Assembly: GCA_944739405.2 (NCBI GenBank)
Contig: OX123190.2
Span: forward strand, 87,797,086-87,861,085
Reading direction: 5' to 3'
DNA: 64,000 nt
Source: Euclidia mi
Taxonomy: Eukaryota > Arthropoda > Insecta > Lepidoptera > Erebidae
Under the pieces are notes generated by a model. That model was not told where the DNA came from. It did not search any database and was given only the letters and a program-made list of their open reading frames with translations. The translations under genes were made by a program, and so were the position numbers. Shown one piece after another: positions 20,372 to 32,300 of this stretch; position 1 is the first letter of the stretch; the number at the start of each line of letters is the position of its first letter.

Positions 20372-23300
20372 ATGGGAACAAAAACTTATTCTTCTCCATA
20401 CGGCGGCGACGCGGTTCGCAACCCGTCACGTCTCGTTTCCCGCGAGGGCGAAAAGCGGCCTACGGAAAGCAGGTTTGCAACATTGAATGTTGGTGGAGGA
20501 ATGAACGGCAAATTGGATGAAGTATGTCAGATGATGGATGATAGAAAGATTGATGTTCTTTGTGTGAATGAAACAAAAAGAAAAGGGTGTGACACCACCT
20601 AGCATGGTGCATATACGGCGTATTGGTCTGGGGTAGATAGTACCACCAGAGCCTGTAAGGGAGTTGGTGTAGTACTGTCTGCGCGAATGAATGAGTGCGT
20701 AAAAGAGTTTGAATGTGTAAATGCTAGGCTACTGTAGATGAGAATGAAAGTAGGACTTACTCGTCTCTTTATTGTGGGGGTATACGCCCCGGTCAATATA
20801 GTTACGGGTATGTCACAACATGAGCAAGACGAAAGGCAGGAGTTTTGGGAGAGTTTAAGAGAGATTTTGAGGAACTGCAAGGATAATGAAAGATTGATCT
20901 TGTTAGGGGATTTCAATGGATGGGTGGGAGTAAAGCGAGATGGATTTGAAAGGGTGTTAGGTGCATTTGGTGATGAGAGTGTGAACGAAAATGGAAAAGT
21001 ACTGCTTGAGATTTGTTTGGAGTGGAGCCTTTGTGTGACAAACACCATGTTTGATCATAAAAGGATACATATGTATACGCGAGAGGCGAAAAATGTTAGA
21101 AGAAGTATGATTGATTTTGTGATAGTAGATGAACGATTGAGAAAGAATGTGTTGGATACAAGAGTATATCGAGGGATCGGCATCCACACAGACCACTTCT
21201 TGGTGTTGAGCCGGATAAGTGGGCTCTTTAAAGGATGGCGACACCGAGAGCGTAATGAAAATAGGGTCTTGGAAAGAATAAAAGTAGAAAATCTACAAGA
21301 GAAAGATGTGAAAGATGAGTATAAACGAAGATTGATAGCAAGATTTGAGAGATTCGATGGCATAAATGATATGGAAGAATTATGGCAGGCCTTTAAAGAA
21401 GAGGTAGTATGTGTAGCGTCTGAAGTATGTGGTGTGACCAAGAGAAGGAAAATACGAAAGGTTAAGAATACATGTTGCGACAATGATGTACAATCAGCAG
21501 TGTCAGAGAAGAAGAAAGCTTGGTCAGATTGGTTGGCTGCCAGAGCAAATGAAAGAATGGGAAAAGCAACGAGTGTAGACATAGATGAAGCAAAAAAGGA
21601 GTTTGTTAGGTCAAAAAGAATAGTGAAAGAAATGGTTAAAAGGAAAAAAGAGGAAAAGAAAGATGAGTTTGATAGCAGATTATCTGACGATTTCCAGAGG
21701 AACATTAAGTTTTTCTGGAAATCCGTTCGTGCAGTTCGAGGAAGAACTCAATCTTCAGAACACACATCCATCAGAGACGAGAATGGAAGTATAGTAAATG
21801 GTGAATTGTGCGTGCTGAAGAGATGGAAAGAGTATTTTGAAAGTTTATTCGAAAGAACGGCGATAGAGACACCGATAGCTGAAGTGAATTGTAATGATAG
21901 CAATGATGAAAGCGTTATTGGCGTGGATGAGATCGTGAAGGCACTGGGAAGTATGAAAGTAGGTAAGGCTGCAGGATATGATAGGATTACAGTCGAAATG
22001 CTGAAGGCTGGACAGGGCATCATAGTTGGTCAGTTGCAGCGGTTATATAACTTGTGTTGGAACACCGGCCGAGTACCTAATGACTGGACCACAGCTGTAG
22101 TTGTGCCTCTTTATAAAGGAAAAGGCTCGCAACAAGACTGCAAAAACTATAGAGGCATTAGCCTTCTCAGCATTGTTGGCAAATTGTATGCAAAGGTACT
22201 TATTGAAAGAGTTATGGAAGTAACCGACAAGAAAATATGGGATGTACAAGCGGGATTCCGAAAGGGTATGGGATGCACGGATCAGGTTTTTTCCTTGCGA
22301 AGCATAGCCGGAAAATTTTTGGCCAAAGGTCAAAAGGTCTATTGCGCATTCGTGGATTTGGAAAAGGCTTACGATAAAGTGGTGAGGAATGAAATGTGGT
22401 CGGTGCTGTCAATGAATGGGGTGGACAGCAGCCTCATTCGAGCTCTGAAATCTCTTTATGAGGATTCTAGAGCTTGTGTGAGGATAAACGGGACATACAC
22501 TGACTGGTTTACTATCGATAAAGGTGTTAGACAGGGATGTGTAGCGTCGCCGTGGCTGTTTAACCTCTTCATGGACAGTTGTTTGCAAGATTTAAAACAT
22601 AGTGACTGCGGATTAAGGATGAATGGGTTACTCGTCAAATGCCTCCTTTATGCTGATGATCAGGTTATACTTGCATCTTCAACGGAGGAGTTGCAGGAGA
22701 TGGTAACAATCATGCATCGTGCGTTAGAAAGGAAAGGAATAAAAGTGAATGTAAGTAAAACAAAAGTTATGGTTTTTGAAAAGGAGGAATGCGTTACGGC
22801 TTGTAATGTTTTGATCGATGGACAGCGAGTGGAACAAGTGAATGAGTTTGTTTACTTAGGTACGTTGTTTACAAGAGATGGTAAGAATGAAGCAGATATT
22901 GAAAGGAGAGTTAATGCAGGTAATTGTGTGAATGGAGCTCTGAAGGCGTTTATGAACAGTCAAAACGTGTCCAAAAAGGCACGTTTGGCTGTACATAGAG
23001 GTGTGTTAGTGCCTACCCTTATGTATGGTAGTGAAAGTTGGGTATGGCAGAAGAGATTTGAAAGTAGAATAAATGCTGTAGAAATGAGAGCACTGAGAAG
23101 TATGTGTGGTGTGTCTTTGACCGACAGAGTAAAGAATTGTGTGATATGAGAGTGGTGTGGGGTAAAAGAAGATGTAGTGACAAGCATTGAGAAAGGCATG
23201 TTAAGATGGTTTGGGCACATGGAGAGGATGGATGACAATAGACTGACAAAGAAGATATATCAGGCTAGTGTGAATGGGACAGGACAAAGAGGAAGACCTA

Positions 23301-23479
23301 GGAGAACGTTCTCTGACCAGATTGGAGACATCCTGAAAAAAGGACAAGTCAGAAGTACCCTTAACAGAAGAGCATGCATGAGAAACTTGATGGGAGTGAG
23401 TGAAGCAAGTGAGGTATGTCAGGATCGTTGCAAATGGCGTTCCGTAGTCTCTGCCTACCCCTCCGGGAAACAGGCGTGA
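20372..23479 (+). pseudogene. RTE-A endonuclease / reverse transcriptase, three stops
   Basis: One phase runs from ATG at 20372 to the family stop TGA at 23477-23479, about 1035 codons. The N-terminal AP-endonuclease-like domain shows TLNVGGGMNGKLDEV, CVNETK and GDFNGWVG with Asp at about residue 180, then the terminal H-box HTDHFLV. The RT domain has GYDRITVEMLKAG, NYRGISLLS, FVDLEKAYDKV, GVRQGCVASP and catalytic YADD at about residues 760-763. The C-terminus has YGSESW, LRWFGHMERM and basic GRPRRTF. Stops are TAG 20600-20602, TAG 20735-20737 and TGA 23147-23149. The last is CGA in the copy at 1-1062. No frameshift is needed, so it was disabled only by substitutions. Confidence 0.93.
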
Positions 23480-23518
23480 GTCTATGTATGTATGTATGTA
23501 TGTATGTACCCAGCAACA

Positions 23519-23747
23519 CAAGGATTAATTCAAATAATAGGGAAACGTCGTATTGTGTGGGAGAAACGTGGGCAAAGGGTAGGACGCTACATTCTCGAAG
23601 TACATAATTATGCTGCCACGAGAGTTGTCATCTGCAGGGACGCTGGACCATACACATCTACGACCGTACTCGGAAGATAAATCACACAAATTGATTGTAC
23701 TTAAAATTTTCAGTTACTGTAATTAATTTTAGTATGGATATTGTAGT
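23519..23747. other. Short spacer, no gene
   Basis: This is 3' flank of RTE-A. No motif was recognised. Confidence 0.4.
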
Positions 23748-23911
23748 GGTTTAAGCGATCATCTTAACGTTTGACTCTAAACTACACCGCGAGTGGCGGG
23801 TTTGAGTCCCACATGAAACAATAATTTGTGTGATCAAGAAATTATTGAATCGACCCTGCGTGTTCTATGTCTCTGTCTACTGAATGATTGTAGCGCCCCA
23901 GCGACACAGAA
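23748..23911 (+). mobile_element. S5 SINE-like unit, tRNA-derived head
   Basis: The block GTGGTTTAAGCGATCATC, followed by GCGGGTTTGAGTCCCACA with a B-box-like GGTTTGAGTCC, and then ATTTGTGTGATC has the layout of a tRNA-derived SINE. The 3' end is not defined, and no TSD was found. The RTE fragment that follows inserted into its 3' flank. Confidence 0.5.
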
Positions 23912-23924
23912 TTTATAGTAACAA

Positions 23925-24255
23925 CATACATACATACATAAACTCACGCTTATTTCCCGTCGGGGTAGGCAGAGACAACGGAACGCCACTTGCATCTATC
24001 CTAACAAACCTCACGCGCTTCCTCTATATTCATTACTCTGTTCATACATGCTCGCCGGTTCCGGGTACTTAGGACCTGCCCGTTTTTCAGAACGTCACCA
24101 ATTTGGTCGACGAATGTCCTACGAGGTCGGCCGCGATCGGCTTGCCCATACACGTTAGCCTCATATATTTGGTGCGTCATTCTTTCTTCACTCATTCGCT
24201 CCACGTGCCCAAACCATTTCAGCATTCCTTTCTCAATCCTTGTCACGACATGTTC
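23925..24255 (-). mobile_element. 5'-truncated RTE-A-related LINE with 13-bp TSD
   Basis: On the minus strand this is the last 0.33 kb of an RTE-A relative, ending GGCGTGAG-like sequence (here GCGTGAGTTTATG) and TATG repeats. It is flanked by TTTATAGTAACAA at 23912-23924 and 24256-24268. The frame encodes the C-terminal block MLKWFGHVERM, RGRPRRTFVDQ and a CMNRVM segment. It is diverged from the two RTE-A copies and represents another subfamily. It lacks the catalytic domains. Confidence 0.88.
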
Positions 24256-24268
24256 TTTATAGTAACAA

Positions 24269-24580
24269 AGGTGTCTAAAAAGCTAGTAGATGTACTCTTT
24301 ATTTGTTTTAAGTTTAAACAAAACTGTTGAAGCTCGTAAAATTATTTGCGTACCTGTTTCGATTTAAATAACATACTGCTAATTACTAAGCTCGCACTGT
24401 GCAATTACCGATCGTAAATCTGCGACGCTGAGTACATTCAGTGCACCCGGTGATTAGCCAACTATAAACTTACCCCGCCACTCTATTGTACGAAGCGTTA
24501 ACGCCACCAGCTCGCGTATGCACAGTGTGTTATTCGTAATGAACCAAAGTAAATAATGTGATATATAAATATTATTACAT
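24269..24580. other. No gene recognised
   Basis: This spacer lies between the truncated RTE and the S3 SINE. It has no open frame with motifs and no repeat signature. Confidence 0.4.
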
Positions 24581-24589
24581 CATTAATTA

Positions 24590-24909
24590 GCGATAGCCGA
24601 GTAGAGAGACCGACAGACTGCTACGCAGAGAGTCTCAGGTTCTAATCCACGCCACGCACCAATGTCTTTTCGGAGTTAAGTGCGTATTAAATTGTTAATT
24701 ATCGCTTGCTTATCGGCGAAGGAAAACATTGTGAGGAAACCTGCATGTCTGAGAGTTCTCCATAATGTTCTCGAAAGACATGTGAAGTACGTCAACCTGC
24801 ACTTGGCCAGCGTGGTGAACTATGGCCTTACACTTCTCATAGTGAGAAGAGGCCCGTGCCCAGCAGTGGGACAGCATATATACAGGGCTGATGATGATGA
24901 TGATGATCA
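24590..24909 (+). mobile_element. S3 SINE, second tail type
   Basis: This SINE is flanked by CATTAATTA at 24581-24589 and 24910-24918. The head GCGATAGCCGAGT with B-box-like GGTTCTAATCC and the following CTTTTCGGAGTTAAGTGCGT match the S3 copy at 13070-13449. The body is different: GAAAACATTGTGAGGAAACC, CTTGGCCAGCGTGGTG and CCCAGCAGTGGGACAG, ending in ATGATGATG. Two SINE families therefore share one head but not one tail. Confidence 0.88.
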
Positions 24910-25109
24910 CATTAATTAATACGGTTACAATCGGCCTTACTGATCGCGTAAGATTTTTTAACAATACCTATATTTCTACGTTCGTACGCGCTACTCGACG
25001 AATATATTTTTCTAAATCCCTATCCCTAAAACAACGCTTCTTTAAATTGGTTTTTACTCATAAATCTGGGTGGCTCCTTTATTGAATAATAATTAATAAT
25101 AATATATAA

Positions 25110-25368
25110 TATAATATTCTACCACATACACACATCACCAGATGGTGATGTGTGTAAGTCCCAAGCTAAGCAGAGCTTGTGTTATGGGTACTAGATAATG
25201 GATAAACATACATATAAGAATTTTTTATATAAATACATACATATTACACATAGAAACACCCAAACCAAGACAAACATTTCATGCACACAAATCTTTGACT
25301 AGAGCGGGAATTGAACCCGCGACCTTCGGCAGTCGCTTACACTCCCGCTGCGCCAACCGGTCGTCTTC
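25110..25368 (-). mobile_element. S4 SINE, full copy
   Basis: On the minus strand it begins GACCGGTTGGCGCAGCGGG, a clear A box, and has B box GGTTCAATTCC within a tRNA-like fold whose anticodon arm reads GCGACTGCCGAAGGTCGC. The body carries GTCTTGGTTTGGGTG, CCATTATCTAGTACCC and AAGCTCTGCTTAGC. The tail is GTGTATGTGGTAGAAT followed by AT-rich repeats. Two other copies are at 6671-6870 and 50268-50491. Confidence 0.85.
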
Positions 25369-28300
25369 AGATCATTTATTTATTTTTTATTGGTTTACCA
25401 ACAATTGTTTACACTGGTTATGGACACAAAAATGAGCAAAAAACAGATAAACTATAGTGCACAATCAGTAAAAATCAAATAGGTAAACTCCGCATTCAAA
25501 ATGAGAGTTGTACGTATGACGGAACAAGAAAAATAAAACGACTATCTAAATTCATATTAACTACATCTAAATCTACATGATTACATATTAATAATATCCA
25601 CTATTACAAGTGAAATCAAAACGAAAAACGAAAAAAGTTAAGTAAATCCTAGTCTAGATTTTCCAAGGTCTTCGCTTTTAAACTGTATATATCATCGTGG
25701 TGATTTGTAGATGTCGTAAAAAGATATTTTTGAATCACGGAATTTTGATGAGAAATACATGCTGTTGAGCTGTGTGGTGTTGAGCTGCTGAAAATATTTA
25801 GTGGCACATAATATGTACGTTTCATTTCTGTTTAGTCAGACGTCAGACCATATTGAAGTAAGTAACACTATTCTTCTGGACATTAAAATGGAACAGTGTA
25901 ATATTTTTTAATAATGAATTATTAAGACCAGTAACAATAAAAAGTTGATAATCAAAGATTATATTCCAAGGATCCTACTCATTACATAGAAAATAGAGAA
26001 TAGAGAGTTCAAGGAGAAAGACAGATGTGTCGCCATTTATAACTAACCTGTCATGGATAGAGCCCGTCGTTGTGTAAAATTGAGAACTTAATCCAATGAC
26101 TTGGCATCACAATCTTGTATAATTTATGAAGTGTTCGCCTGTTCGGTGCGAGCGCTTCGTTACCTCCGATATTTATAGTGCCATCAACTAGTTTAATTGA
26201 GCAAGGCGTTTTAAGCTCTTAACAGACTTATTTCATCCTTCGAGAGCTTAAATATTGGCGCGTGGAAAGGGCGCGTGAAATATTGCGATAACAACTTTTG
26301 GTTTCGGAGAAATATTTTAGTAAAACGATTTATTTTCTCGACTATCGACCTATAAAAGGGTAAAAATATCTCGTGTACCCATGTTCCCAGAATGTTTAAG
26401 CTATTAGTCATTGCGTCATATTTATGGTTTTATAAAGAGTTCAGAGTTTATAGCACTTGTAAGATGATTATACTGAGTGTGATTTATTTATCTACAGAAT
26501 TACGCTATTTACCTATGTAAGTAGCTATATATTATGCAAGTTAGTCTAAGTTATCATATAAGTTGGCATTTGTTTAATGGACAAAAATATATTTTGTCTA
26601 TAAAGTTATAAAAGACAAATTGCATGCCTACGTTGATGCTATAAAAAAGTTAAACTGACTCGAACAAATCCAAAGATGTACATATCCTGAAAAACATTAC
26701 GCCTCTGAAGTTATCTATATTAGACAGGGTTTCTACAGCATATTATCTTTACTGTAATAAATTACACCTAAGGCGCTCGCATTTATACACAGCCGGATGA
26801 CGCTAAACCGGCCGAGATCCAGTTTCACACTTTATTGTTAAAAATAGAGCACAACAGTGCAGAAAAATTGCATTCAGAAGCATCCTGTAGATGTTATGCG
26901 GATACTGCACTAACGTTGTGTGCACGATACCCGCGGGAAATATCCGCGGGTATCTAAATATAAATTATAAAAATGTACCATAAAATTCACCCTTAATTCT
27001 CAGTGTTAAGGTTGAAGTTTGTGTGTGAGAGTTGTGTGAGTGGTCAGCGGTGACGTGTTCGGTGTGACGTCACGTTTATTAGCGGCATGCACTTGCAGTT
27101 TCGCTGACGCTGTTTGCTTAGTGTGAGGTGCTCGGCGGAACTCGAGACTTACGGTCGTAGAGGATCGCTAGCTCAATATCTGACAAGACGTTTCCTGATG
27201 GCCTATCCTGAATTGATGTACATTTTGCCGATTCCACCTCCTAGATATGTACGCACCACATACAGTGGATCTGTGGATGTTAAAATGGTGAATTAACAAA
27301 ATTAATAAACTGCTTATATAGTGAGTCGTGATTTAGTTTGAGATGTATGTAGTTAGTACTTTTTGCTAGCAGTTTTAGTGAAAAAGCGATAAGACATATT
27401 TACTTGTGTGTAACCATCATCTTACTACAAATACAAAAGTGGGTCTGAGATCTTGATACTTGCAATAATATTGAAATATCGGTACCTCAAAACTTTGGTA
27501 CGTATATTAATCTCCATTAAAATACATAGTCATGACCTTAAGCAAATTCACGAGCGTGGAAAATTATAGGGGAAACCGTAACAAGAAAAACACGTTTTAG
27601 AAAGTAGCTCTCCGGGGTTGAGTTTTCTTAGTTTAAACTTTGAACATTCTGAATAACTGTGGCATACATTCAAGAAAATAAGACTGTTATTAATTTAAAA
27701 TATCTTCTCTTGCTTTAACACTTATGTATTGTAGCATTTGAAAGATATTTTAAAATAAGGTAAAGTTTATAGTTAGCGCCTGCGTTGTATACATAATACA
27801 CTTTTTTTATGTTCACATAAAATTGGTTGTGTGTCCTTGTAAAATGATCTTGTACTTTTTGGAAATACTAACACAATATTTGTAATACGATTACAATGAA
27901 ATATTTTATCCGTAAATACGTAGTATAAATATACCTACATAAAATTCTTCCGTTACGGACTGACCGTAGAATTAACGCACAGCCTAAACTATCAGATGCA
28001 AGAATTTGAACATTGGCATATAATTATGTTCCTTGCAACGGTGTATTAAGAGCAATATATTATTGGCCGAAACTTTTGCACTTCCTTGGATGCACAATGC
28101 ACATCGTGTTGTCCATCGCAGTCGCTCGTGTGTGACGATTGTCGTCATTGTGTCGGCGACAAGTCGACAGCGACAGCGACGGGGCGGCCGACGGCCGAGC
28201 ACTCTCCACCGCAAACAAAGAGCCACTCTCCACCCAACACTCACAGAGTTACAACACACACAACACGTACAGCACGAGTGCATACTTTACTTCACCTACA

Positions 28301-29211
28301 CTCTGAATGTCTCAGCGGTCTACAACATAATATTTGATTTATACGGCAAACTATGTAACCTAACTTACTGTACCCTTCTTCCTATGATCCCGAGTCCTTC
28401 AAAGCGGGGCGTGGAAAAACCTTTTCGCTTGGCCATCATGCCATTATTATTAACATTGTATTGGCATGATGATTTTTGCTGTGGGAATCCATGACTGCTT
28501 AAGGTCAGGTGGCATAGAGTCATTTTGATAGGGTTCAATGAAGACAAAAATACTTGCTTCACTTCAATTTAGTTACTTTTGATTTGGTCTGGTTGTGTGT
28601 CGTTCTGGTGCTCATAAACACTCAAATAATCATTTTCACAATATTTAAAGTTGCCTTGTAAGGTAGTAAGTGTGGGTAAAATTCTGTAAGATGAGTGAAT
28701 TAGATGCACTCTCAATCATGCTACGGAGCTGACATTTTGCTCGTCATTACCGAAGAAAATTATACCATACGTTTCGATTAATGGTTGTTTCAGCTCATAT
28801 TTATTTGAAAACTCTCTCGCATATGTTAAAAGCTTGTATTTATTTTAATACCAATTTACTAATTTCCAAGTAAATATTATTTATCTTAAAATGAATGGCA
28901 ACAGTTAGTATGAATAGCTTCATTGTACGTCTTTACCGGTACTCGAACTACAGTATCATCGGAACACGTTGCCACAGCAACAGCTTCATTTTGTGCGACG
29001 TTTTCAGAATATTTGTGAACTTTCACTTCTGAGAGGATAAGAACAATATGTAGCAAATATTAGAATAAACAAACGTCGACTGACTTCAGAGTGCGCTCGA
29101 AGTTATTTTCAGAACTTTGCTGAGAATGTTTTGAGATTTACTGCGATGTTATCCACAGGTAATCTATGCAACATTTACTGAGAGAGAATCGCGTTTATGA
29201 TTGTATTTATT
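25369..29211. other. 3.8-kb stretch with no recognised gene; possible host sequence
   Basis: This is the longest stretch without an obvious TE. It holds a palindrome at 26926-26954 and a GC-richer zone at about 26990-27190 (GTGACGTCACG, CTCGAGACTTACGG). Another GC-rich patch at 28100-28260 has CpG-dense GGCGGCCGACGGCCGAGC. These could be promoter or first-exon regions of a host gene. The small frames at 27114-27296 and 28033-28494 show no domain, and I do not call them genes. Confidence 0.4.
26926..26954. repeat. Imperfectly spaced palindrome GATACCCGCGG
   Basis: The 11-bp arms GATACCCGCGG and CCGCGGGTATC flank a short AT-rich centre (GAAATAT). It could be a dimeric protein site or a hairpin; the sequence alone does not say. 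Confidence 0.7.
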
Positions 29212-29364
29212 GTGTACGAAGATAATTTCGATAGCATGATGACGAATATACCGGAAAATGAAGAGATTATTGTGGGAGGTGATTTTAATGGACATGTGGG
29301 ACGAACAAATGAAGAGTATGAAAGAGTACATGGAGGTTGGGGACTCGGCAGCCGAAAGATTTAA
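29212..29364 (+). pseudogene. RTE-type endonuclease fragment
   Basis: A short frame to TAA at 29362-29364 encodes the catalytic centre of a LINE AP-like endonuclease: NIPENEEI, then GGDFNGHVG with Asp at 29281-29283, then TNEEYERVHGGWG. This is typical of RTE-type endonucleases and differs from RTE-A and RTE-B in sequence. Both sides are lost. RTE-B inserted 10 bp further on, so this relic is older than RTE-B. Confidence 0.75.
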
Positions 29365-29382
29365 TGCCACGATATAACGCTC

Positions 29383-32300
29383 AGAGGTCCTACTGCCTGT
29401 TATGTGTCCCGTAACAGCAACAGTGGACACGGGTACGCAACCCCGAGCTGCTCAGCTACTGTCTGTCTACTTCACTCCCTACTCCTAAAGGCAGCAGTAT
29501 CCTATAACCTTATTCCTATCAAACCTCCTAATTTCCCTTCCCTCTATCCTTTAGTAATCCTGGGACAGCGGAACTTTCCCGCTTGTTTTCAAAGTCTGGC
29601 CCGGTGGAGAAAGCAACCCAACGCAGATATGCAAAATCCAGCAAGGCAAGGTGGATGGCCAAGGGCAGCAGTAGAAGGCGTAGTTACTGCTGGCCAGACA
29701 CATCATCTGATCCTCTTTCTGGCTGTAGTGGTCTTCCACTCCGTTGGACTAAAGGAGGTGAAGACGAGTGAGTGCACCTGTATTAGCGCGTATGCTTGTG
29801 CACCTTAATATATCCTGCGCATTTGACCGCTTCCGTATATATGGACTCCGACTTACTCAAAGGCCCGTGGCGATAGGTTGAGGTAGAGAGGTCTAGCTTG
29901 ATGCAGGCTGGGCTTTGTCTGAAATCTGCACATGGGCGGCTCTGGGGGTGTTACACACCGTGGTCGTTATTGCTTTGCACGGGGGGGGACAAAGTGATCT
30001 CGGCAGCACCCGGAGTGACAAAGCAGCCCTATTTAGGGAGGCACTGCTTTCCCTGCTCAGCCTGGGAGGGGGCTAGAAAAGGTGCCCTAAACTAATGCTC
30101 ACCCCAACACTTAAGGAGAGTAGTAACCGCGGCTGCCTCCGCATCTCTAACTCGCGGTCGACGCTACAGGAATAATAATAAAATATCAAAACTGATGACA
30201 TTCGGCGCGTGGAACGTTAGAACACTTATTGACCGTGAGGCAAATATCTGTCCTGAGCGAAAGACTGCTATTGTGGCCCGGGAACTTCTTCGCTATAAGG
30301 TGGATGTGGCTGCTCTCAGCGAAACACATCTAGCAGAAGAAGGGGAGCTGGTGGAATACGGTGGTGGGTACACTTTCTACTGGAAAGGGCTCGCTGCCTC
30401 CGATTCGCGAAGGTCAGGTGTGGGCTTTGCTGTTAAGAACCAGTTTGTGAAACAACTAAAGGAGTATCCCGTACATATCTCCGATCGCGTTACCACCCTG
30501 CGCCTCCACTTGGAACATGACAACTACCTCAATATCATCAGTGTCTATGCTACTACGCTAGACAATTCTGATGAAGTGAAAGAGAAATTCTATGACGAAT
30601 TGACACGGTGCTTAGACTGTATACCTCCCAGAGAGCAGATCCTTCTACTGGGGGACTTTAATGCTAGAGTAGGTCGGGATTACGATGCTTGGCCACGAGT
30701 TCTGGGCAGACACGGTGTCGGCAATATGAATAGTAACGGCCATCTGTTGCTTAGTCTTTGTGCTCAATTCAACCTGGCAATCACAAACACTATGTTTAGA
30801 CTAGCCGCCAAGCACAAGACGACGTGGATGCACCCCCGGTCTAAGCACTGGCATCTCATTGATTATGCTATCGTGCGGCAAGAACACTTATCTCAGGTCC
30901 AGATTACCCGTGTAATGCGCGGTGCTCACTGCTGGACTGACCATCGCCTTGTACTCATAAAGCTAAATATTCGTTTTCGTCGATTGCGTAGATCAGATAG
31001 ACCAAAACTTCAGCGTCTGAATGTTGAATCACTTGAAGACAGCGAGACGAGGACGAAGTTTGCTGAAACCCTGAGCACTGTCCTAATGCCTTTGCAAATA
31101 AAAACGGGTGATGTTAATACTGACTGGGAGTTATTGTCTTCTTATATTTTAGACACCGCCGCTGTAACTTTGGGTCAAAAGTTGCGGAAACATCAGGACT
31201 GGTTTGACAAAAACAATAAGATCTTGACAGAGGCAATCAATAAACACCGTCGTCTCCTGCGACAACCAGGCCGAACACGTCGATGTGATATATCTGCGAC
31301 AATACGCCAAAGTGACCAAGAACTAAGAAAACTTGCACGTCAAGTTAAAGACAAGTGGTGGCAGGAGAAATCTCGTCACATGCAGTGGCTTGCTGACACA
31401 AACCAGTTTGGTGAATTTTACACGGAAGTATGAAACCTTCATGGTAAATCCTACAATGCTAAAGTCCCACTTAAGCCAGCTAGTGGTGATGGACTTCTTA
31501 AAAGCAAAGAGGAAATACTTAAGCGGTGGACGGAGCATTTTAACAACCTGCTGAACATAGATCGTTCAGTCGACCTACAGCATATTCGCTCCCTTCCTCA
31601 AGCCCCTAGCGCTACCAAGCTGGACGAGCCATTGTCATTGAGAGAAGTTGTGTTAGCAATTAAGCAACAACAAAATAAGCGTGCGGTGGGTGTTGACGAT
31701 TTACCAGGAGAACTGTTGAAATATGGCGGTGAGGAGTTGTTCTCGGCTATGTGGGCACTCCTCGCTGACATGTGGGAAAAAGAGCAAGTCCCAAAGACTT
31801 TTAAAGTATCCCTCATTCGGGCGCTATATAAGGGCAAGGGTGACCGGGCCGATTGCAGCTCTTATCGTGGCATTTCCCTCTTGTCAGTCCCTGGGAAAGT
31901 CTTCGCCAGAGTTCTGTTAAACCGCCTAATGGAACTATCGGAAAAGATTCTGCCGGAATCTCAGTTTGGCTTCCGACCCGACCGTGGTACCTGTGAGGCA
32001 ATCTTCTCAGTCCGTCAACTACAGGAAAAAAGTAGAGAACAAGGTCGTAACATGTATATCTGCTTTGTTGACCTTGAGAAAGTTTTCGACAGCATACCGC
32101 GAGAAGCCCTCTGGATAATACTGGAGAAATTAGGATGCGCGGCGAAGTTTGTGAGACTCGTGAGACTACTGCACGACGACATGCAGAGCTGCGTCGCTAT
32201 GGACGATGAACGGTCGGATTTCTTCCCTGTCACCTGTGGAGTGAAGCAAGGCTGTGTTCTTGCACCCACATTGTTCGCGTTGTATTTTGCAGTCGTTGTC

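Larger units (their letters stand above)
20018..23505 (+). mobile_element. Full-length RTE-A LINE with 13-bp TSD
   Basis: This is a 3.49-kb element bounded by GTACCCAGCAACA at 20005-20017 and 23506-23518. It has a 5' UTR with two tandem 76-bp units, a single long ORF, an ultra-short 3' UTR and a terminal TATG microsatellite, which is the RTE layout. Both ends are present, so this is a complete insertion rather than a truncated one. The ORF carries three stop codons. Confidence 0.95.

Noticed and set aside
20208..20486. Separate 92-codon ORF upstream of the RTE-A main ORF
   Set aside because: It overlaps the main frame in another phase within the GC-rich 5' UTR, and no motif supports a real ORF1.
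25300..25368. tRNA-like fold with A and B boxes
   Set aside because: It is the head of the S4 SINE. The same body and tail follow it in other copies, and the acceptor stem is imperfect.
27114..27296. 60-codon frame with a Pro-rich stretch
   Set aside because: Too short, no recognised family and no start-context support. Mentioned only as part of a possible host region.
28033..28494. 153-codon frame over the GC-rich patch, and minus-strand overlap
   Set aside because: Low-complexity composition, no domain, frames open on both strands. Insufficient to call a gene.
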